Assembly: GCA_025361935.1 (NCBI GenBank)
Contig: JANYJB010000013.1
Coordinates: forward strand, 1-45,182
Direction: 5' to 3'
DNA length: 45,182 nucleotides
DNA from: Verrucomicrobiota bacterium
GTDB taxonomy: Bacteria > Verrucomicrobiota > Verrucomicrobiia > Opitutales > Opitutaceae
Each line of letters opens with the position of its first letter. The first letter of the stretch is position 1. A program made the position numbers and the translations under genes. Below, one piece after another: positions 1 to 9,500 of the stretch. The notes beneath the pieces are model-generated. The model saw only the letters and a program-made list of their open reading frames with translations, did no database searches and was not told where the DNA came from.

Positions 1-444
1 ACCATCGCCGAAGGCACCCAGGAGTTCGACCAGCGCACGCTCCAGACCCACGTCTCGCCGCGCACCACATCAGACCTCCTCTACAAAAACGTCCTCCTCG
101 ACACCGCGACGACCATCTTTTCCGGCCTCATCATCGTAGAACCCGACGCCCAGAAGACCGACGCCTACCAGAAGAACCGCAACCTCATGCTCTCCGACAC
201 CGCGCAGGCCCACAGCCTCCCCGGTCTTGAGATCCAGGCCAACGACGTAAAGTGCTCCCACGGCTCCACCACCAGCCGCATCGAGCCGGAGCAGAAGTTC
301 TACCTCCAAGCCCGCGGCATCGATCCGACCAAAGCCCACGAACTCCTAGTCTTCGGCTTCTTCGAGGAAGTCCTCGGCAAGCTCGACAACGAAGACCTCC
401 ACGCCGCATTGATCGCCCTTATCAAAACCAAGTTCAAAAAGTAA
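1..444 (+). CDS. sufD: Fe-S cluster assembly protein SufD, C-terminal part (5' end outside window)
   Basis: The reading frame is open from base 1 to the TAA at 442-444, giving about 147 residues of a protein that starts before the window. It shows the end of the SufB/SufD beta-helix core and the helical tail: [15 protein letters not shown] followed by [13 protein letters not shown]. The KCSHG form is the SufD version; SufB normally has a Cys-x-His-Glu-Ala-Thr-Thr pattern here. SufD works with SufB and the ATPase SufC as the cytoplasmic scaffold that builds Fe-S clusters. The next gene is sufT, which fits the end of a suf operon. The SufD rather than SufB call is fairly secure from this motif; the rest of the gene cannot be judged. 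Confidence 0.9.
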   Translation, partial: TIAEGTQEFDQRTLQTHVSPRTTSDLLYKNVLLDTATTIFSGLIIVEPDAQKTDAYQKNRNLMLSDTAQAHSLPGLEIQANDVKCSHGSTTSRIEPEQKFYLQARGIDPTKAHELLVFGFFEEVLGKLDNEDLHAALIALIKTKFKK

Positions 445-452
445 CGGCTCTC

Positions 453-488
453 CATAGGATTTATAAGGCCCATAGGTCCTATAAGTCC
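453..488. repeat. Two degenerate 18-bp tandem units between sufD and sufT
   Basis: Two adjacent units, CATAGGATTTATAAGGCC (453-470) and CATAGGTCCTATAAGTCC (471-488), match at 14 of 18 positions. They fill most of the 62-bp sufD-sufT gap. The second unit contains the dyad AGGTCCT. Translated on the minus strand the stretch reads as a Gly-Leu-Ile / Gly-Pro-Met pattern, a known way in which such intergenic repeats get mis-called as protein. Function unknown. Confidence 0.55.
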
Positions 489-506
489 GATTAGTGCCAT
501 CTTCCC

Positions 507-1055
507 ATGTCCAAAGAACGCACCCTCTCCCGCGAAGTCGTCGTCACCCAGATCCCCAGCGGCGACAAACACACCCTCTTCACCGGCGACAAGGTTTTCA
601 TCCACCAGGTGCTAGGCGGCACCTACACCGTGCAGGGCGACAGCGGCCTCTACCGCATCGACGGCAAGGATGGTGACGCCATCGGCGAAGCCATCGTTGA
701 CCACGCGGTTGACGCCGTGACTTTGGCCGACGGCGCCCCCGACCCCGCCGCCGTCTGGGACCAACTCAAAAAAGTTTACGACCCCGAAATCCCCGTGAAT
801 ATCGTGGACCTCGGCCTCGTTTATACGATGGACATAGAGAAAATCGAAGCCCCCGAAGGCGGCTACAAAGTCGGCGTCGCCATGACCCTCACCGCCCCCG
901 GCTGTGGCATGGGCCCGGCCATCGCCGAAGACGCGAGAGGCAAGATCCTCCTCGTCCCCGGAGTCGCCACCGCCGACGTCCGCATCACTTGGGAGCCAGC
1001 TTGGAACCAGTCGATGATTTCCGAGGAAGGCAAAATGAAGCTCGGCCTCATCTGA
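507..1055 (+). CDS. sufT: Putative Fe-S cluster assembly protein SufT (MIP18/DUF59 family)
   Basis: This 182-residue protein has a SufT-specific N-terminal region (about 1-80) and a MIP18/DUF59 domain (about 82-180). The domain is marked by VYDPEIPVNIVDLGLVY (residues 90-106) and by APGCGMG with Cys133, the conserved cysteine of the family. SufT proteins act as accessory factors in Fe-S cluster assembly or delivery; the exact step is not settled. It lies 62 bp after sufD in the same direction, so it probably belongs to the suf operon, and an intrinsic terminator follows its stop codon by a few bases. The ATG at 507 has no Shine-Dalgarno-like sequence, as for most genes here, but fits the family's N-terminus. 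Confidence 0.88.
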   Translation: MSKERTLSREVVVTQIPSGDKHTLFTGDKVFIHQVLGGTYTVQGDSGLYRIDGKDGDAIGEAIVDHAVDAVTLADGAPDPAAVWDQLKKVYDPEIPVNIVDLGLVYTMDIEKIEAPEGGYKVGVAMTLTAPGCGMGPAIAEDARGKILLVPGVATADVRITWEPAWNQSMISEEGKMKLGLI

Positions 1056-1063
1056 TCGCCCCA

Positions 1064-1092
1064 AGACCCGCCGCCCGGCGGGTCTTTTTTTT
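1064..1092 (+). terminator. Intrinsic terminator after sufT
   Basis: Perfect 10-bp arms, AGACCCGCCG (1064-1073) and CGGCGGGTCT (1076-1085), are followed by a run of T to 1092. It starts 8 bp after the sufT stop and ends before the thiD start at 1127, so it separates the suf operon from thiD. Confidence 0.88.
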
Positions 1093-1126
1093 GCCGCGAT
1101 TGACACCCCTGCACGCCACGCTCCCC

Positions 1127-1939
1127 ATGCCTGACGACATGATTCCCAATGTCCTCAGCATCGCCGGCGTAGATCCCTCGGGTGGAGCCGGCCTCCTAGC
1201 CGATCTAAAGACGTTCTCCGCCCTCGGCGCCTACGGCACTGGCGTCGTCGCCGCCCTCACCGCGCAAAACACCCGGGCCGTCACCGGCATTCATCCTGTG
1301 CCCGTCGCGTTCATCGCCCAACAGCTCGACACCCTCTTCGCCGACGTCCGCATCGACGCCGTGAAACTCGGCATGCTTGGCACCACCGAAGTCGTCGCCA
1401 CCGTGGCCGACGCCCTTCGCCGCCACCACGTTCGCCGCCTCGTCGTCGATCCCGTCATGGTATCCAAAAGCGGCCACCACCTGCTCTCGCCCGACGCCGT
1501 CGCCTCGTTGCGCACGCGCATCCTCCCGCTCGCCGAAATCATCACGCCCAACCTCCCCGAGGCCGAAGTGCTCCTCGCCTGCGCCCCTATCCGCACCCTC
1601 GCCGACATGCGCGCCGCCGCCCGAGCCCTTCATGCGCTCGGCCCGCGCATCGTCGTGCTCAAAGGCGGCCACCTCGACGGCGCCGAAAGCCCCGACGTGA
1701 TCGACGACGGCACTACACAGGTCGAGCTGCCCGCCGCCCGCATCGTCACCAAAAACACCCACGGCACCGGCTGCACGCTCTCCGCCGCCATCGCCGCCCT
1801 GCTCCCGCAGCACGACGATCCCATCGCCGCCATCCGCGCCGCCAAAGCCTACCTCACCGCCGCCATTGCCGCCTCGGGCGAACTCACCGTCGGCTCCGGA
1901 CACGGCCCCGTGCATCATTTTCACACCCTCTGGAAATAA
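1127..1939 (+). CDS. thiD: Hydroxymethylpyrimidine/phosphomethylpyrimidine kinase ThiD
   Basis: This 270-residue ribokinase-fold enzyme phosphorylates HMP and HMP-P in thiamine biosynthesis. Residues 10-22 read LSIAGVDPSGGAG, the substrate-binding motif. DAVKLGML (78-85), VVDPVMVSKSG (107-117) and the anion-hole motif THGTGCTLSA with Cys216 are all typical. A longer frame begins at 989, but it overlaps sufT and the terminator, so ATG 1127 is chosen; ATG 1139 is also possible because the conserved region begins right after it. A hairpin lies between its stop and the converging gene at 1995. It stands alone here, with no other thiamine gene or TPP riboswitch visible. Confidence 0.92.
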   Translation: MPDDMIPNVLSIAGVDPSGGAGLLADLKTFSALGAYGTGVVAALTAQNTRAVTGIHPVPVAFIAQQLDTLFADVRIDAVKLGMLGTTEVVATVADALRRHHVRRLVVDPVMVSKSGHHLLSPDAVASLRTRILPLAEIITPNLPEAEVLLACAPIRTLADMRAAARALHALGPRIVVLKGGHLDGAESPDVIDDGTTQVELPAARIVTKNTHGTGCTLSAAIAALLPQHDDPIAAIRAAKAYLTAAIAASGELTVGSGHGPVHHFHTLWK

Positions 1940-1947
1940 TCATAAAA

Positions 1948-1976
1948 AAAGCCCCGATCATTACGAACGGGGCTTT
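1948..1976. terminator. Bidirectional intrinsic terminator between thiD and the converging small gene
   Basis: AAAGCCCCG (1948-1956) pairs with CGGGGCTTT (1968-1976) around an 11-nt loop. An A-run lies on the left and T's on the right, so it can serve thiD on the plus strand and the gene at 1995-2255 on the minus strand. Confidence 0.8.
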
Positions 1977-1994
1977 GCTTCCGAGTGAGCAGTC

Positions 1995-2255
1995 TTAACG
2001 GTTTGCGCAATGGCCTTTGCAGGCGGCAGTGTCGGTAACCGAGCCACTGCATTCAACCGTTTTGGTGAACTTGCCAATGGTTACCGGCATCTTCTCGCAC
2101 TTTGTATCAGGGGCGGGAACATTGGTAACCACGGGGGCTTGCTCCTTAACGGGATTGCGACGGGCATTCCAGTATTCGATACCGGGACCGGCGAGGGCAG
2201 CGGAAGCGGAGGCAACCGCGATGACCAGTAGGGTGCTGAGACGTAGGGTTTTCAT
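1995..2255 (-). CDS. Small secreted four-cysteine protein, function unknown
   Basis: An 86-residue protein with a clear signal peptide (residues 1-22, MKTLRLSTLL then a small-residue h-region, likely cleaved after ALA). The mature part is about 64 residues with cysteines at 53, 69, 79 and 83, which suggests two disulfides in the periplasm or outside the cell. I do not recognise the family. It converges on thiD across a shared terminator and is divergent from clpP; the 272-bp space between it and clpP probably holds both promoters, but I see no convincing -35/-10 pair. Having a signal peptide and a closing terminator makes a real gene likely. Confidence 0.62.
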   Translation of the reverse strand: MKTLRLSTLLVIAVASASAALAGPGIEYWNARRNPVKEQAPVVTNVPAPDTKCEKMPVTIGKFTKTVECSGSVTDTAACKGHCANR

Positions 2256-2527
2256 GGTGGGTTTTATTTTGAGTTACTTCGGGGAGAACCATTCTCCCTT
2301 TGCATAGTTAAACGCTGTCCGGCCTATTATCCCTTGAATGTTCTTTATTTTTTCATGCGCATATTTTGCTCATGTAAAAATGCTGAATGCTTAGTCTACC
2401 TCACTCCTACATCCGTCCTTATCTCTTAATTCAGGCCCCACAGAGGGAAGAGTTGATTCAACTTGGATACCGCACCTTCTTTCCTGAGCACTTGCCAACC
2501 CTCAACCACTTCTCAACGTGAACCCAT

Positions 2528-3184
2528 ATGCATTTCGATAATCTCCAGCCCGGTCTCTCCGCTGCCCTGCCCCGCGCCGACGATGACGAGGATGATGACG
2601 ACAAGGAATCCGACGCCACCGCCAAGAAATCCGCCGCGCCCGTCGCCATGCTCATCCAGAAAAAATTTCTCGATGAACGTAAGATATTCCTCTGGGGGGC
2701 CGTCACCGACGAGACCGCCAAGGATATCACCGAAAAACTCCTCTACCTCGAAGCCCTCGCCCCCGGTAAGGAAATCTATTTCTACATCAACACCCCCGGC
2801 GGCTCCATTACCGCCGGCATGGCCGTCTACGACACCATGCAGATGATCACCTCGCCCATCACCGTCATCGTGACCGGCATGGCCGCCTCGATGGGCTCCA
2901 TCCTCCTCTCCGGCGCCAAAAAAGGCCGCCGCCTGCTCTATCCGCACTCGCGCGTCCTCATCCACCAGCCGCTCATCTCCGGCCGCATGGTCGGCCCCGC
3001 GACCGACATCAACATCCAGGCCCGCGAAATGGAAAAGCTCCGCTCCGAGCTGAACCAGATTCTCGCCAACGCGTCCGGCCAGCCCATCGAGGTCATCAAC
3101 CGCGACACCGACCGCGATTTCTACCTCAACGCCTCCGAAGCCATCGCCTACGGCCTCGCCGACAAGATCGTGGACAAGCTCTGA
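2528..3184 (+). CDS. clpP: ClpP-type serine protease subunit with acidic N-terminal extension
   Basis: A 218-residue ClpP-family peptidase (S14), which forms the barrel of Clp proteolytic complexes. The catalytic triad is present: Ser121 in MAASMGS, His146 in VLIHQPL and Asp197 in RDTDRD, with the INTPGGSITAG oxyanion region at 88-98. The first ~38 residues are unusual: a run rich in Asp/Glu (DDDEDDDDKESD, 18-29) stands where ClpPs normally have a short propeptide and axial loop. GMAASMG replaces the common GQAASMG. No clpX or tig follows, so the partner ATPase is encoded elsewhere. The active site is intact; whether it is the housekeeping ClpP or a second paralogue cannot be told here. Confidence 0.9.
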   Translation: MHFDNLQPGLSAALPRADDDEDDDDKESDATAKKSAAPVAMLIQKKFLDERKIFLWGAVTDETAKDITEKLLYLEALAPGKEIYFYINTPGGSITAGMAVYDTMQMITSPITVIVTGMAASMGSILLSGAKKGRRLLYPHSRVLIHQPLISGRMVGPATDINIQAREMEKLRSELNQILANASGQPIEVINRDTDRDFYLNASEAIAYGLADKIVDKL

Positions 3185-3195
3185 TCTGGTCAAAA

Positions 3196-3519
3196 ATGAG
3201 TGCTTCGCGTTTTGATATGGATGAAAGATGCCGCGAAGCACTTAGTATATTTTCCAATGGCGATTCGCCGAGTGACAAACTCCTCACATTAAAAAAGAGA
3301 GTGCAGCACGTGATGGCAGCATGTGATAAATCAAAAGAAGACGATAGGATGGATTATGGAGCTCTTTTGCTTTTTCTTTGTGCGATTGATGACCTCGAAA
3401 AGCATGCGAAATCCGAAGATAAAGAATTACGGTCTAAGCTTTTTTGTCGGCAGCCAGAAAGCTTAGGTCTGCGGAAATTCAGTATGACAGAGCTTACTAA
3501 TAGGGATGAGCAGCCGTAG
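3196..3519 (+). CDS. AT-rich orphan gene, hypothetical protein
   Basis: A 107-residue soluble protein begins 11 bp after the clpP stop on the same strand. It looks mostly helical and charged, with two cysteines near residues 43 and 62, no signal peptide and no membrane segment. I do not recognise the family. Its base composition is clearly more AT-rich than clpP and the other neighbours (codons such as AAA, GAT, TTT dominate), which points to recent acquisition. It could be read through from clpP. A real gene is likely because the frame is long for AT-rich DNA, but it has no supporting motif. Confidence 0.5.
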   Translation: MSASRFDMDERCREALSIFSNGDSPSDKLLTLKKRVQHVMAACDKSKEDDRMDYGALLLFLCAIDDLEKHAKSEDKELRSKLFCRQPESLGLRKFSMTELTNRDEQP

Positions 3520-3635
3520 CGAATGCCCAACGCCCTTCTTCTCCTACCGCTTAGAAACACCCGATGGAACCAGATCAGAACAAAGATTGCAGCCTCCTGC
3601 CCTTTCCTGATTTCCAGCTTTCCATATAACAGCGA

Positions 3636-5282
3636 TCACTTGCCGGCTTCTACCGGCGGCGGAGGCAATAAGGTCTTTAGCTCGCCGCGCCAGCGTTCGG
3701 CCTGATCCAAATCCTGCGCGGCCAGCGCTGCGCCCTGCCCCTGTCGCAACCACTCGATCCGCACTTCCTTCGTGAGCGTGCGCATGCCCAGCACCCGCCT
3801 CCACAGTTCCAACGCGAGCTTTGGCGCTCCCGCTTCCCCCAACCGCCGGGCGACGACCGCCTCCGTCGGCGCATCCGCCACCAAAAAGCTTCGCCGCGCG
3901 ACAACCAACGCCAGCGCCATGCGCTCACCCTCGGCATCACCGGCCGCCTTTTGCAGGTCTGCGATGGCCAATGCCACCGCCGGGCTTGGGTGGGTCTTTT
4001 GCTCCTCCAGCCCGACCCAGATCGCTTGGTCGCGCTGGCCGTCGCGATCCAGTTGCCGCATTCGTCGCAACACCACGTAGGGGCGCAGTTCCGGCGCAAT
4101 CTTATCCCGATGCGCCCACTGCTCCTCAAACGAAACCTTGAACGGACGATAAAGCGGATCGCCGATAACCATCGCCTGCCAGCTATAGACCCGCACGGAA
4201 TAGGCCGCCGCGTCGCCCAGAGAATCCCCCCGCGCCAGTGATTTCAAAATAAGCTGCGGTTGATGAGTGAACTCCAGATAAGGCTCCGTCACATTCCCAA
4301 AGGTCGCCGTCACTCCCCGCGCCACCAGCGGCCCCACCCAGCCTCGCAGCGGCGACTGCACCGTTTCCGCCGAGTAGCTGTGGATATGCAACGCGATCGC
4401 CCCCGGCGGAAACGTGAAGCCCGGCTGCACAAACGGTCCATTCACATTGCCCGTATACCAGCCGAAATAAAGCGCCGGCGCATCAAACCGCGCCCACTCG
4501 GGGAATGTGTTCGGCGTCCGATCCACGTCCCCGTCAAAATCCAGCGCCGCGATCTGCTTCGCCGTGTCTTCCAGCCACACGTCGCCCCCCGGATGAATTC
4601 CCCCGATATCGACGTAACTGCGTCCGATTAGACCGCCCTGCTCCGCCGCTATCGCCCGATCCACCAGGCTTATCGCCGACTCCAACGTCGGCCCGTCCAA
4701 TCGGCTCACCTTCACGATCTGCCCGAGATCTAAATCCGACGGGCGGTCGTTTTTGAACAGCGGATTCGGCACAAACGCGATCGTCGGCGTCCCGCTCTGC
4801 GCCAGCAGCGCCAGCTCCGAATCCACCGCCGCCGTGTGCGTGCGAAACGCACCCGTCGCCGCCAGCCCGGTCGTCGGCAGCGGCATATCCATCTCGCCAG
4901 TCACCTTCAACGGCACGCCCCGGCACACCACGAGATAGGAAATTTTGTGCCCCGACATCGCGTATTTCCGTCGGTCGAGCGAGTCCCACGCCTCCATCCC
5001 GATGGCATCAATCCAGCCACGCCTCACCAGTTCCTCCTGCAGGGGCTGAAACAGGGTCGGCACAAACGTGTGCCAGCCGATGGACTCCGCCAGAGACAGC
5101 TTGAGTGCGATGATGTTGGCTGGCGGCACCCCTCGCCGCTCGGCGTAGTAACGCGCCAGTTTCACCGAGTCGGGATCATCGCTGTTGGCCAGAACGATCA
5201 CCCGCGACGCCTCGTCGTCGGCCGCCAGCATGCGTCCGCCCACCGCCAGTAAAAAAAGAATTCCCGTCAGCACGCGCCGCAT
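3636..5282 (-). CDS. Secreted TIGR03790-family protein of unknown function
   Basis: A 548-residue protein with a signal peptide (about residues 1-20, MRRVLTGILFLLAVGG). The body (about 25-380) matches what I know of the TIGR03790 family: it opens with VIVLANSDDPDSVKLARYYAERRG, has YLVVCRGVPLKV, and ends with the VIGDPLYRPF block. The last ~165 residues are helical and Ala/Arg/Leu-rich, resembling a TPR-like tail (WVGLEEQKTHPSPAVALAIADL). The family is uncharacterised; a hydrolase-like fold has been suggested only by general resemblance. It is divergently transcribed from the S1/P1-like nuclease gene across 117 bp, so the two may share a control region. Confidence 0.72.
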   Translation of the reverse strand: MRRVLTGILFLLAVGGRMLAADDEASRVIVLANSDDPDSVKLARYYAERRGVPPANIIALKLSLAESIGWHTFVPTLFQPLQEELVRRGWIDAIGMEAWDSLDRRKYAMSGHKISYLVVCRGVPLKVTGEMDMPLPTTGLAATGAFRTHTAAVDSELALLAQSGTPTIAFVPNPLFKNDRPSDLDLGQIVKVSRLDGPTLESAISLVDRAIAAEQGGLIGRSYVDIGGIHPGGDVWLEDTAKQIAALDFDGDVDRTPNTFPEWARFDAPALYFGWYTGNVNGPFVQPGFTFPPGAIALHIHSYSAETVQSPLRGWVGPLVARGVTATFGNVTEPYLEFTHQPQLILKSLARGDSLGDAAAYSVRVYSWQAMVIGDPLYRPFKVSFEEQWAHRDKIAPELRPYVVLRRMRQLDRDGQRDQAIWVGLEEQKTHPSPAVALAIADLQKAAGDAEGERMALALVVARRSFLVADAPTEAVVARRLGEAGAPKLALELWRRVLGMRTLTKEVRIEWLRQGQGAALAAQDLDQAERWRGELKTLLPPPPVEAGK

Positions 5283-5399
5283 TCCTGAAACACTGCCGGA
5301 TTGTGAGGGTTTTTTCGAGGCTGATCATTGCCGTTAAATCTAAGCGACAAAGAGGGAAAATGCTGGGAACCATCCGGCCCCTAGGCCAATCCAAGATTC

Positions 5400-6419
5400 A
5401 TGCACCTCCGCCGACTTGCCCTCGTCGCCCTCCTGCCGCTGGCCGCCCTTGATTGCCGCGCCTGGGACTACCCCGGCCATCGCATCGTCAACCAGCTCGC
5501 CCTTGCCGGCCTCCCGGCGGACTTCCCCGCCTTCGTCAAAACCCCCGAGGCCGCCGCCCGCATCGCCTTCCTCGCCGGTGAGCCCGACCGCTGGCGCAAC
5601 GCCCCCGACCTGCCCTTGCAGCACGAGAACAAGCCCGACCACTACCTCGACATGGAGGACCTCGACGACGCCGACATCCCTTTGGATAAACTCAGCGAGT
5701 TCCGCTACGTCTTCGCCGCCCAGCTCTCCGCCGCCCGCGCCGCGCATCCGGAAAAATTTGCCGTCATCAACCCCGACAAAGACAAGGATCATGTCGCCGA
5801 GCTCATCGGCTTCCTCCCCTGGTCGATCACCGAGAACTACGGCAAACTCAAGTCCGCCTTCTCCTACCTCAAAACCTACGAGCAATACGGCACGCCCGAG
5901 GAAGTCGCCAACGCCCGCGCCAACGTCCTCTACGTTATGGGCGTGATGGGCCACTACGTGGGCGACGGCTCCCAACCCCTCCACGTCACCAAGCACCACA
6001 ACGGCTGGGTCGGCGACAACCCGCACCACTACACCACGTGGGCGCGCTTCCACGCCTGGATTGACGGCGGCTTCATTGCGAAAACCAACCTCACCGAAAC
6101 CGAGCTTGCCCCCCGTGCCAAACCCGCCCGCATCCTCGAAGCACCTGCCGCCGACCGCGACCCGATCTTCACCGCCGTGCTCGCCTACCTCTCCGCCACC
6201 CACGCCCAAGTCGAGCCCCTCTACAAACTCGACCAGACCGGCGCCCTCAAACCCGGCGCCTCCGACGCTCCCGGCCGCGTCTTTATTGGCGAACAACTCC
6301 TCCGTGGCGGCGAGATGCTGTCCAGCCTCTGGCTCACCGCCTACCGCAAAGCCGAGCCCGACGCCTACCTCCGCACGCAACTCTTGAAACGTCAGCCCAC
6401 CACCTCGGACACACCCTAA
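5400..6419 (+). CDS. Secreted S1/P1-nuclease / phospholipase C-like zinc hydrolase
   Basis: A 339-residue protein with a signal peptide (1-21) that appears to be cleaved so that the mature chain begins with Trp22, as in P1 nuclease, where the N-terminal Trp itself binds zinc. Further ligands line up: His27 (YPGHRIV), Asp63 (EPDRWRN), His81 (DHYLDM), His185-x3-Asp189 (GHYVGD), His195 (QPLH) and His218-x3-Asp222 (FHAWID). This trinuclear zinc site is shared by S1/P1 nucleases and bacterial phospholipase C, so the substrate (single-stranded nucleic acid or phospholipid) is not decided. It probably acts in the periplasm or outside the cell in phosphate or nucleotide scavenging. The region 6420-6579 downstream shows no terminator. 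Confidence 0.82.
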   Translation: MHLRRLALVALLPLAALDCRAWDYPGHRIVNQLALAGLPADFPAFVKTPEAAARIAFLAGEPDRWRNAPDLPLQHENKPDHYLDMEDLDDADIPLDKLSEFRYVFAAQLSAARAAHPEKFAVINPDKDKDHVAELIGFLPWSITENYGKLKSAFSYLKTYEQYGTPEEVANARANVLYVMGVMGHYVGDGSQPLHVTKHHNGWVGDNPHHYTTWARFHAWIDGGFIAKTNLTETELAPRAKPARILEAPAADRDPIFTAVLAYLSATHAQVEPLYKLDQTGALKPGASDAPGRVFIGEQLLRGGEMLSSLWLTAYRKAEPDAYLRTQLLKRQPTTSDTP

Positions 6420-6579
6420 AGCGAACACGATTGAAACTGAACTCAAAGGTAAGTGAAAGCTAGTTGCGGCGTCTCTCTCCCGTCAATTTGCCTTCGCTCT
6501 CGGCGGGCAAGTCAGTGACTGTGAACAAAAGCTGGTGGCAAATTACCCCGTCGAAACCGCTTTCCTCCAGTCAAGTCCC

Positions 6580-9500
6580 GTGAACAAAACCCTGTCCATT
6601 ATTCTCGCCGCCGTCCTGCTCACACCGGCTTTGCCGGCCAATGAAAAACTGAAGATGGAAAACGCGCTCTACGCGGTCGAATACGATGCGGTCGCGACGG
6701 AATTCTCCATTTTTCACAAACCCTCTGGCAGGGAGTTCGCCACCCACGGCAAGTTTGAAAATCGCAGCGGCACGGCGTCGGTCAAACCCGTGACGGACCC
6801 GACGTTCGGCGCGGCACAGTCGATCGAGATCGTCCGCTCTGATGGCAACCGCGACACGATCCTGCTCTGCCCGAATCTGCCCTTCGTGCTTTTCCGTGGC
6901 AGCCTGCACAACGCCTCCGCCGAACCGGTGGTTCGCAACAAAGTCCGCACCGTTTCCGCCGTCGTGGAGACTGGCGTCGTATTGTCGGAGGTGCGCACGC
7001 TCGGCACCGGAGGTTTGCTCGCCCCGGACAAAAATCCCGGCAGTTACGCCTTTCTTTCCGTCGCCGATCCGGCGACGCGGAATGGCGTGGTCGGCGGCTG
7101 GATCACCCATGAACGTGGCAGCGGCGTGGTCTTCTCTCCGGTGCAGGACGGCGCAGTCCGCCTGCAGGCCCAGATCGACTACGGGCGTCTGCGCATCAAA
7201 CCGGGCGCGGACGCCGCCACCGAGACCTTTGCCCTCGGCTGGTTTGACGATGCGCGGCTGGGCCTGGAGGCGTATGCCGATGCCATCGCCAAAGTGTATG
7301 CGATCAAATTGCCGCTCCAGAAAGCCGGGTTCAGCACTTGGTATATGGAGAAACACGGCGGGGCCTGCGACGAGGTTCACCTGCCCGAAGTTTCGGCGCT
7401 CGCCGCTAAAGAGCTAAAACCCTTCGGCTTCGATTTCATCCAAATCGACGACCTATGGCAGGTCGGAATCAAGGACAACGGGCCGAAGAAAAACTTCACC
7501 ACCTACGCGCCCAAGGGCCCCTACCCAAGCGGGATGAAAAAGGCCGCCGACAACATCTCGCAGTTCGGTCTGGTGCCCGGCATCTGGTTCATGCCTTTTG
7601 CGGGTAACTACAAGGACCCGTATTTCAAGGATCATCAGGATTGGTTCGTCAAAAACGCCGAGGGGAAACCCTACGATACCGTCTGGGGCGGCACCTGTCT
7701 CGACATGACCAATCCCGCCGCGCAGGAGCACGTGCGCGGTATCGTGCAACGCATCGCCCACGACTGGGGCTACCGGTTGTTTAAAATGGACGGCTACTGG
7801 ACCGGCAGCGCCACCAAGCAGATTTACGTCAACGATGGCTACAAGGAGGATGGCATGGGCGACGCCGAGTTTTTCAACCCCGACAAAACCAACATCGAGG
7901 CGCTGCGCGACGGCACCAAGCTCGTCCGCCAGGCCGCCGGGCCGGATGTTTTCCTGCTGGGCTGCTGCGTGTCCCAGAACATGCGCTCCTTCGGCGGCAC
8001 CTTCGGTCTGCTCAACGCCATGCGCGTCGGACCCGACACCGGTGGCAACATCGGCTCTCTCCAAGGCTCGCGCCTGTGGTTTCTCAACGGCCGGGTGTGG
8101 TGGAACGATCCCGACTGCGTGTTCGTCCGCAAGAGCATGACCCTCGACCGCGCGCGCCTCAACGCCACCTGGACCGCCATTTCCGGTCAGCTTTTTTACA
8201 CCAGCGACTGGATGCCGGAAACTCCGGCCGAGCGTCTCGATATCGTCAAACGCTGCATTCCCGCGCACGGTTTGCCCGCCCGCCCGGTTGATGTGTTTGA
8301 GAGTTCCGTAGCCAAGGTCTGGCTGCTCACCGACACCCGCCAGACCGTCCGCCGCGATGTCGTTGCCCTCTACAACTGGAGCGACAAGACCGACAACCTC
8401 TCGCTCAAAACCGACCGTATCGGTCTCCCGCCGGCGCCGGAGTATGTCGCCTTCGATTTCTGGGCGGACCAATTCGTGGCGCCCTTCCGCGACACGATCA
8501 CCGCGTCGCTTCCGGCCAATTCCTGCCGCATCCTTGCCGTCCGCCCGGTCTCGACGGTGCCGCAGCTCCTCAGCACCTCGCGCCACGTGACCCAGGGCAT
8601 CGTGGATGTAACCGACGAGCGCTGGGACGAGGCGAGGTCCGTCCTCTGCGGCGTCAGCAAGGTCGTGGCAAACGACCGCTACGAACTCCGCATCGTCCTC
8701 CCCGTCGGGGAAAAATCCTGGCGCTCCGCCGAAGTTATCCTTTCCGCGAGCGACACCGCGGCCGGCGTGAAGGCGACCTTCCAGCAGGATGGTCCGAAAC
8801 TACGGGTCGCACTCAACAGCCCAACCAGCCGCGAAGTGAAGTGGGCGCTCCGCTTCGAACCTGCAAAAATTGAAGTTACACCACCCGCGCCGGTCACAGA
8901 GCTGCGGGCCGAAGCCATCTCCAAGCACGTCAACCTCACCTGGGCGGATGCGCGCGCCGACACCTACCGTATCGAGCGCAACGACGGCGTGGTTTTTCAT
9001 ACGCTCCAAAATGCATTCACCGATTCCACGGTGCAGAGCGGCACCCGCTACACCTACCGCGTGACCGCCCTAGGCTGGGACGGCGCAGCAGCATCTCCCG
9101 CGACCGCGCAGACCACATCCAAAGGGCTGGAGCGTCCGATCACGCCCCCCGCGCCGACGATTCACCTAAGCGACCTTACGCCCACCCGGCTGCTCAACGG
9201 CTGGGGCAAACCCGTTGCCAATAAATCCATCGGCGGCGGACCGCTGCGCCTTGACGGGCAAACCTACGCCAAGGGAATCGGCGCCCACGCCAACGCCCTC
9301 GCGGTTTATTCCATACCGGATAAATCCACCCGCTTTGTCTCGTTGGTGGGCATTGACGATTCGCAGAAGAAAGACCCGCGCTCCAGCGTGGTATTCCAAG
9401 TTTACGGTGACGTGAAGGAAATGGGCGAACCGCCCGTCTTGCTTGCCGAGTCGCCCGTGCTCTCGGACCGGTCGATCCGCACCTGGGCCTTCAACGTGGA

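Noticed and set aside
5340-6446. 368-codon minus-strand ORF opposite the S1/P1-like gene
   Set aside because: It is a Gly/Val/Glu-rich mirror of a GC-rich gene with intact zinc ligands on the plus strand; no motif of its own. The same holds for long antisense frames opposite thiD, gap, pgk, ftsZ, ftsA and the GH13 gene.
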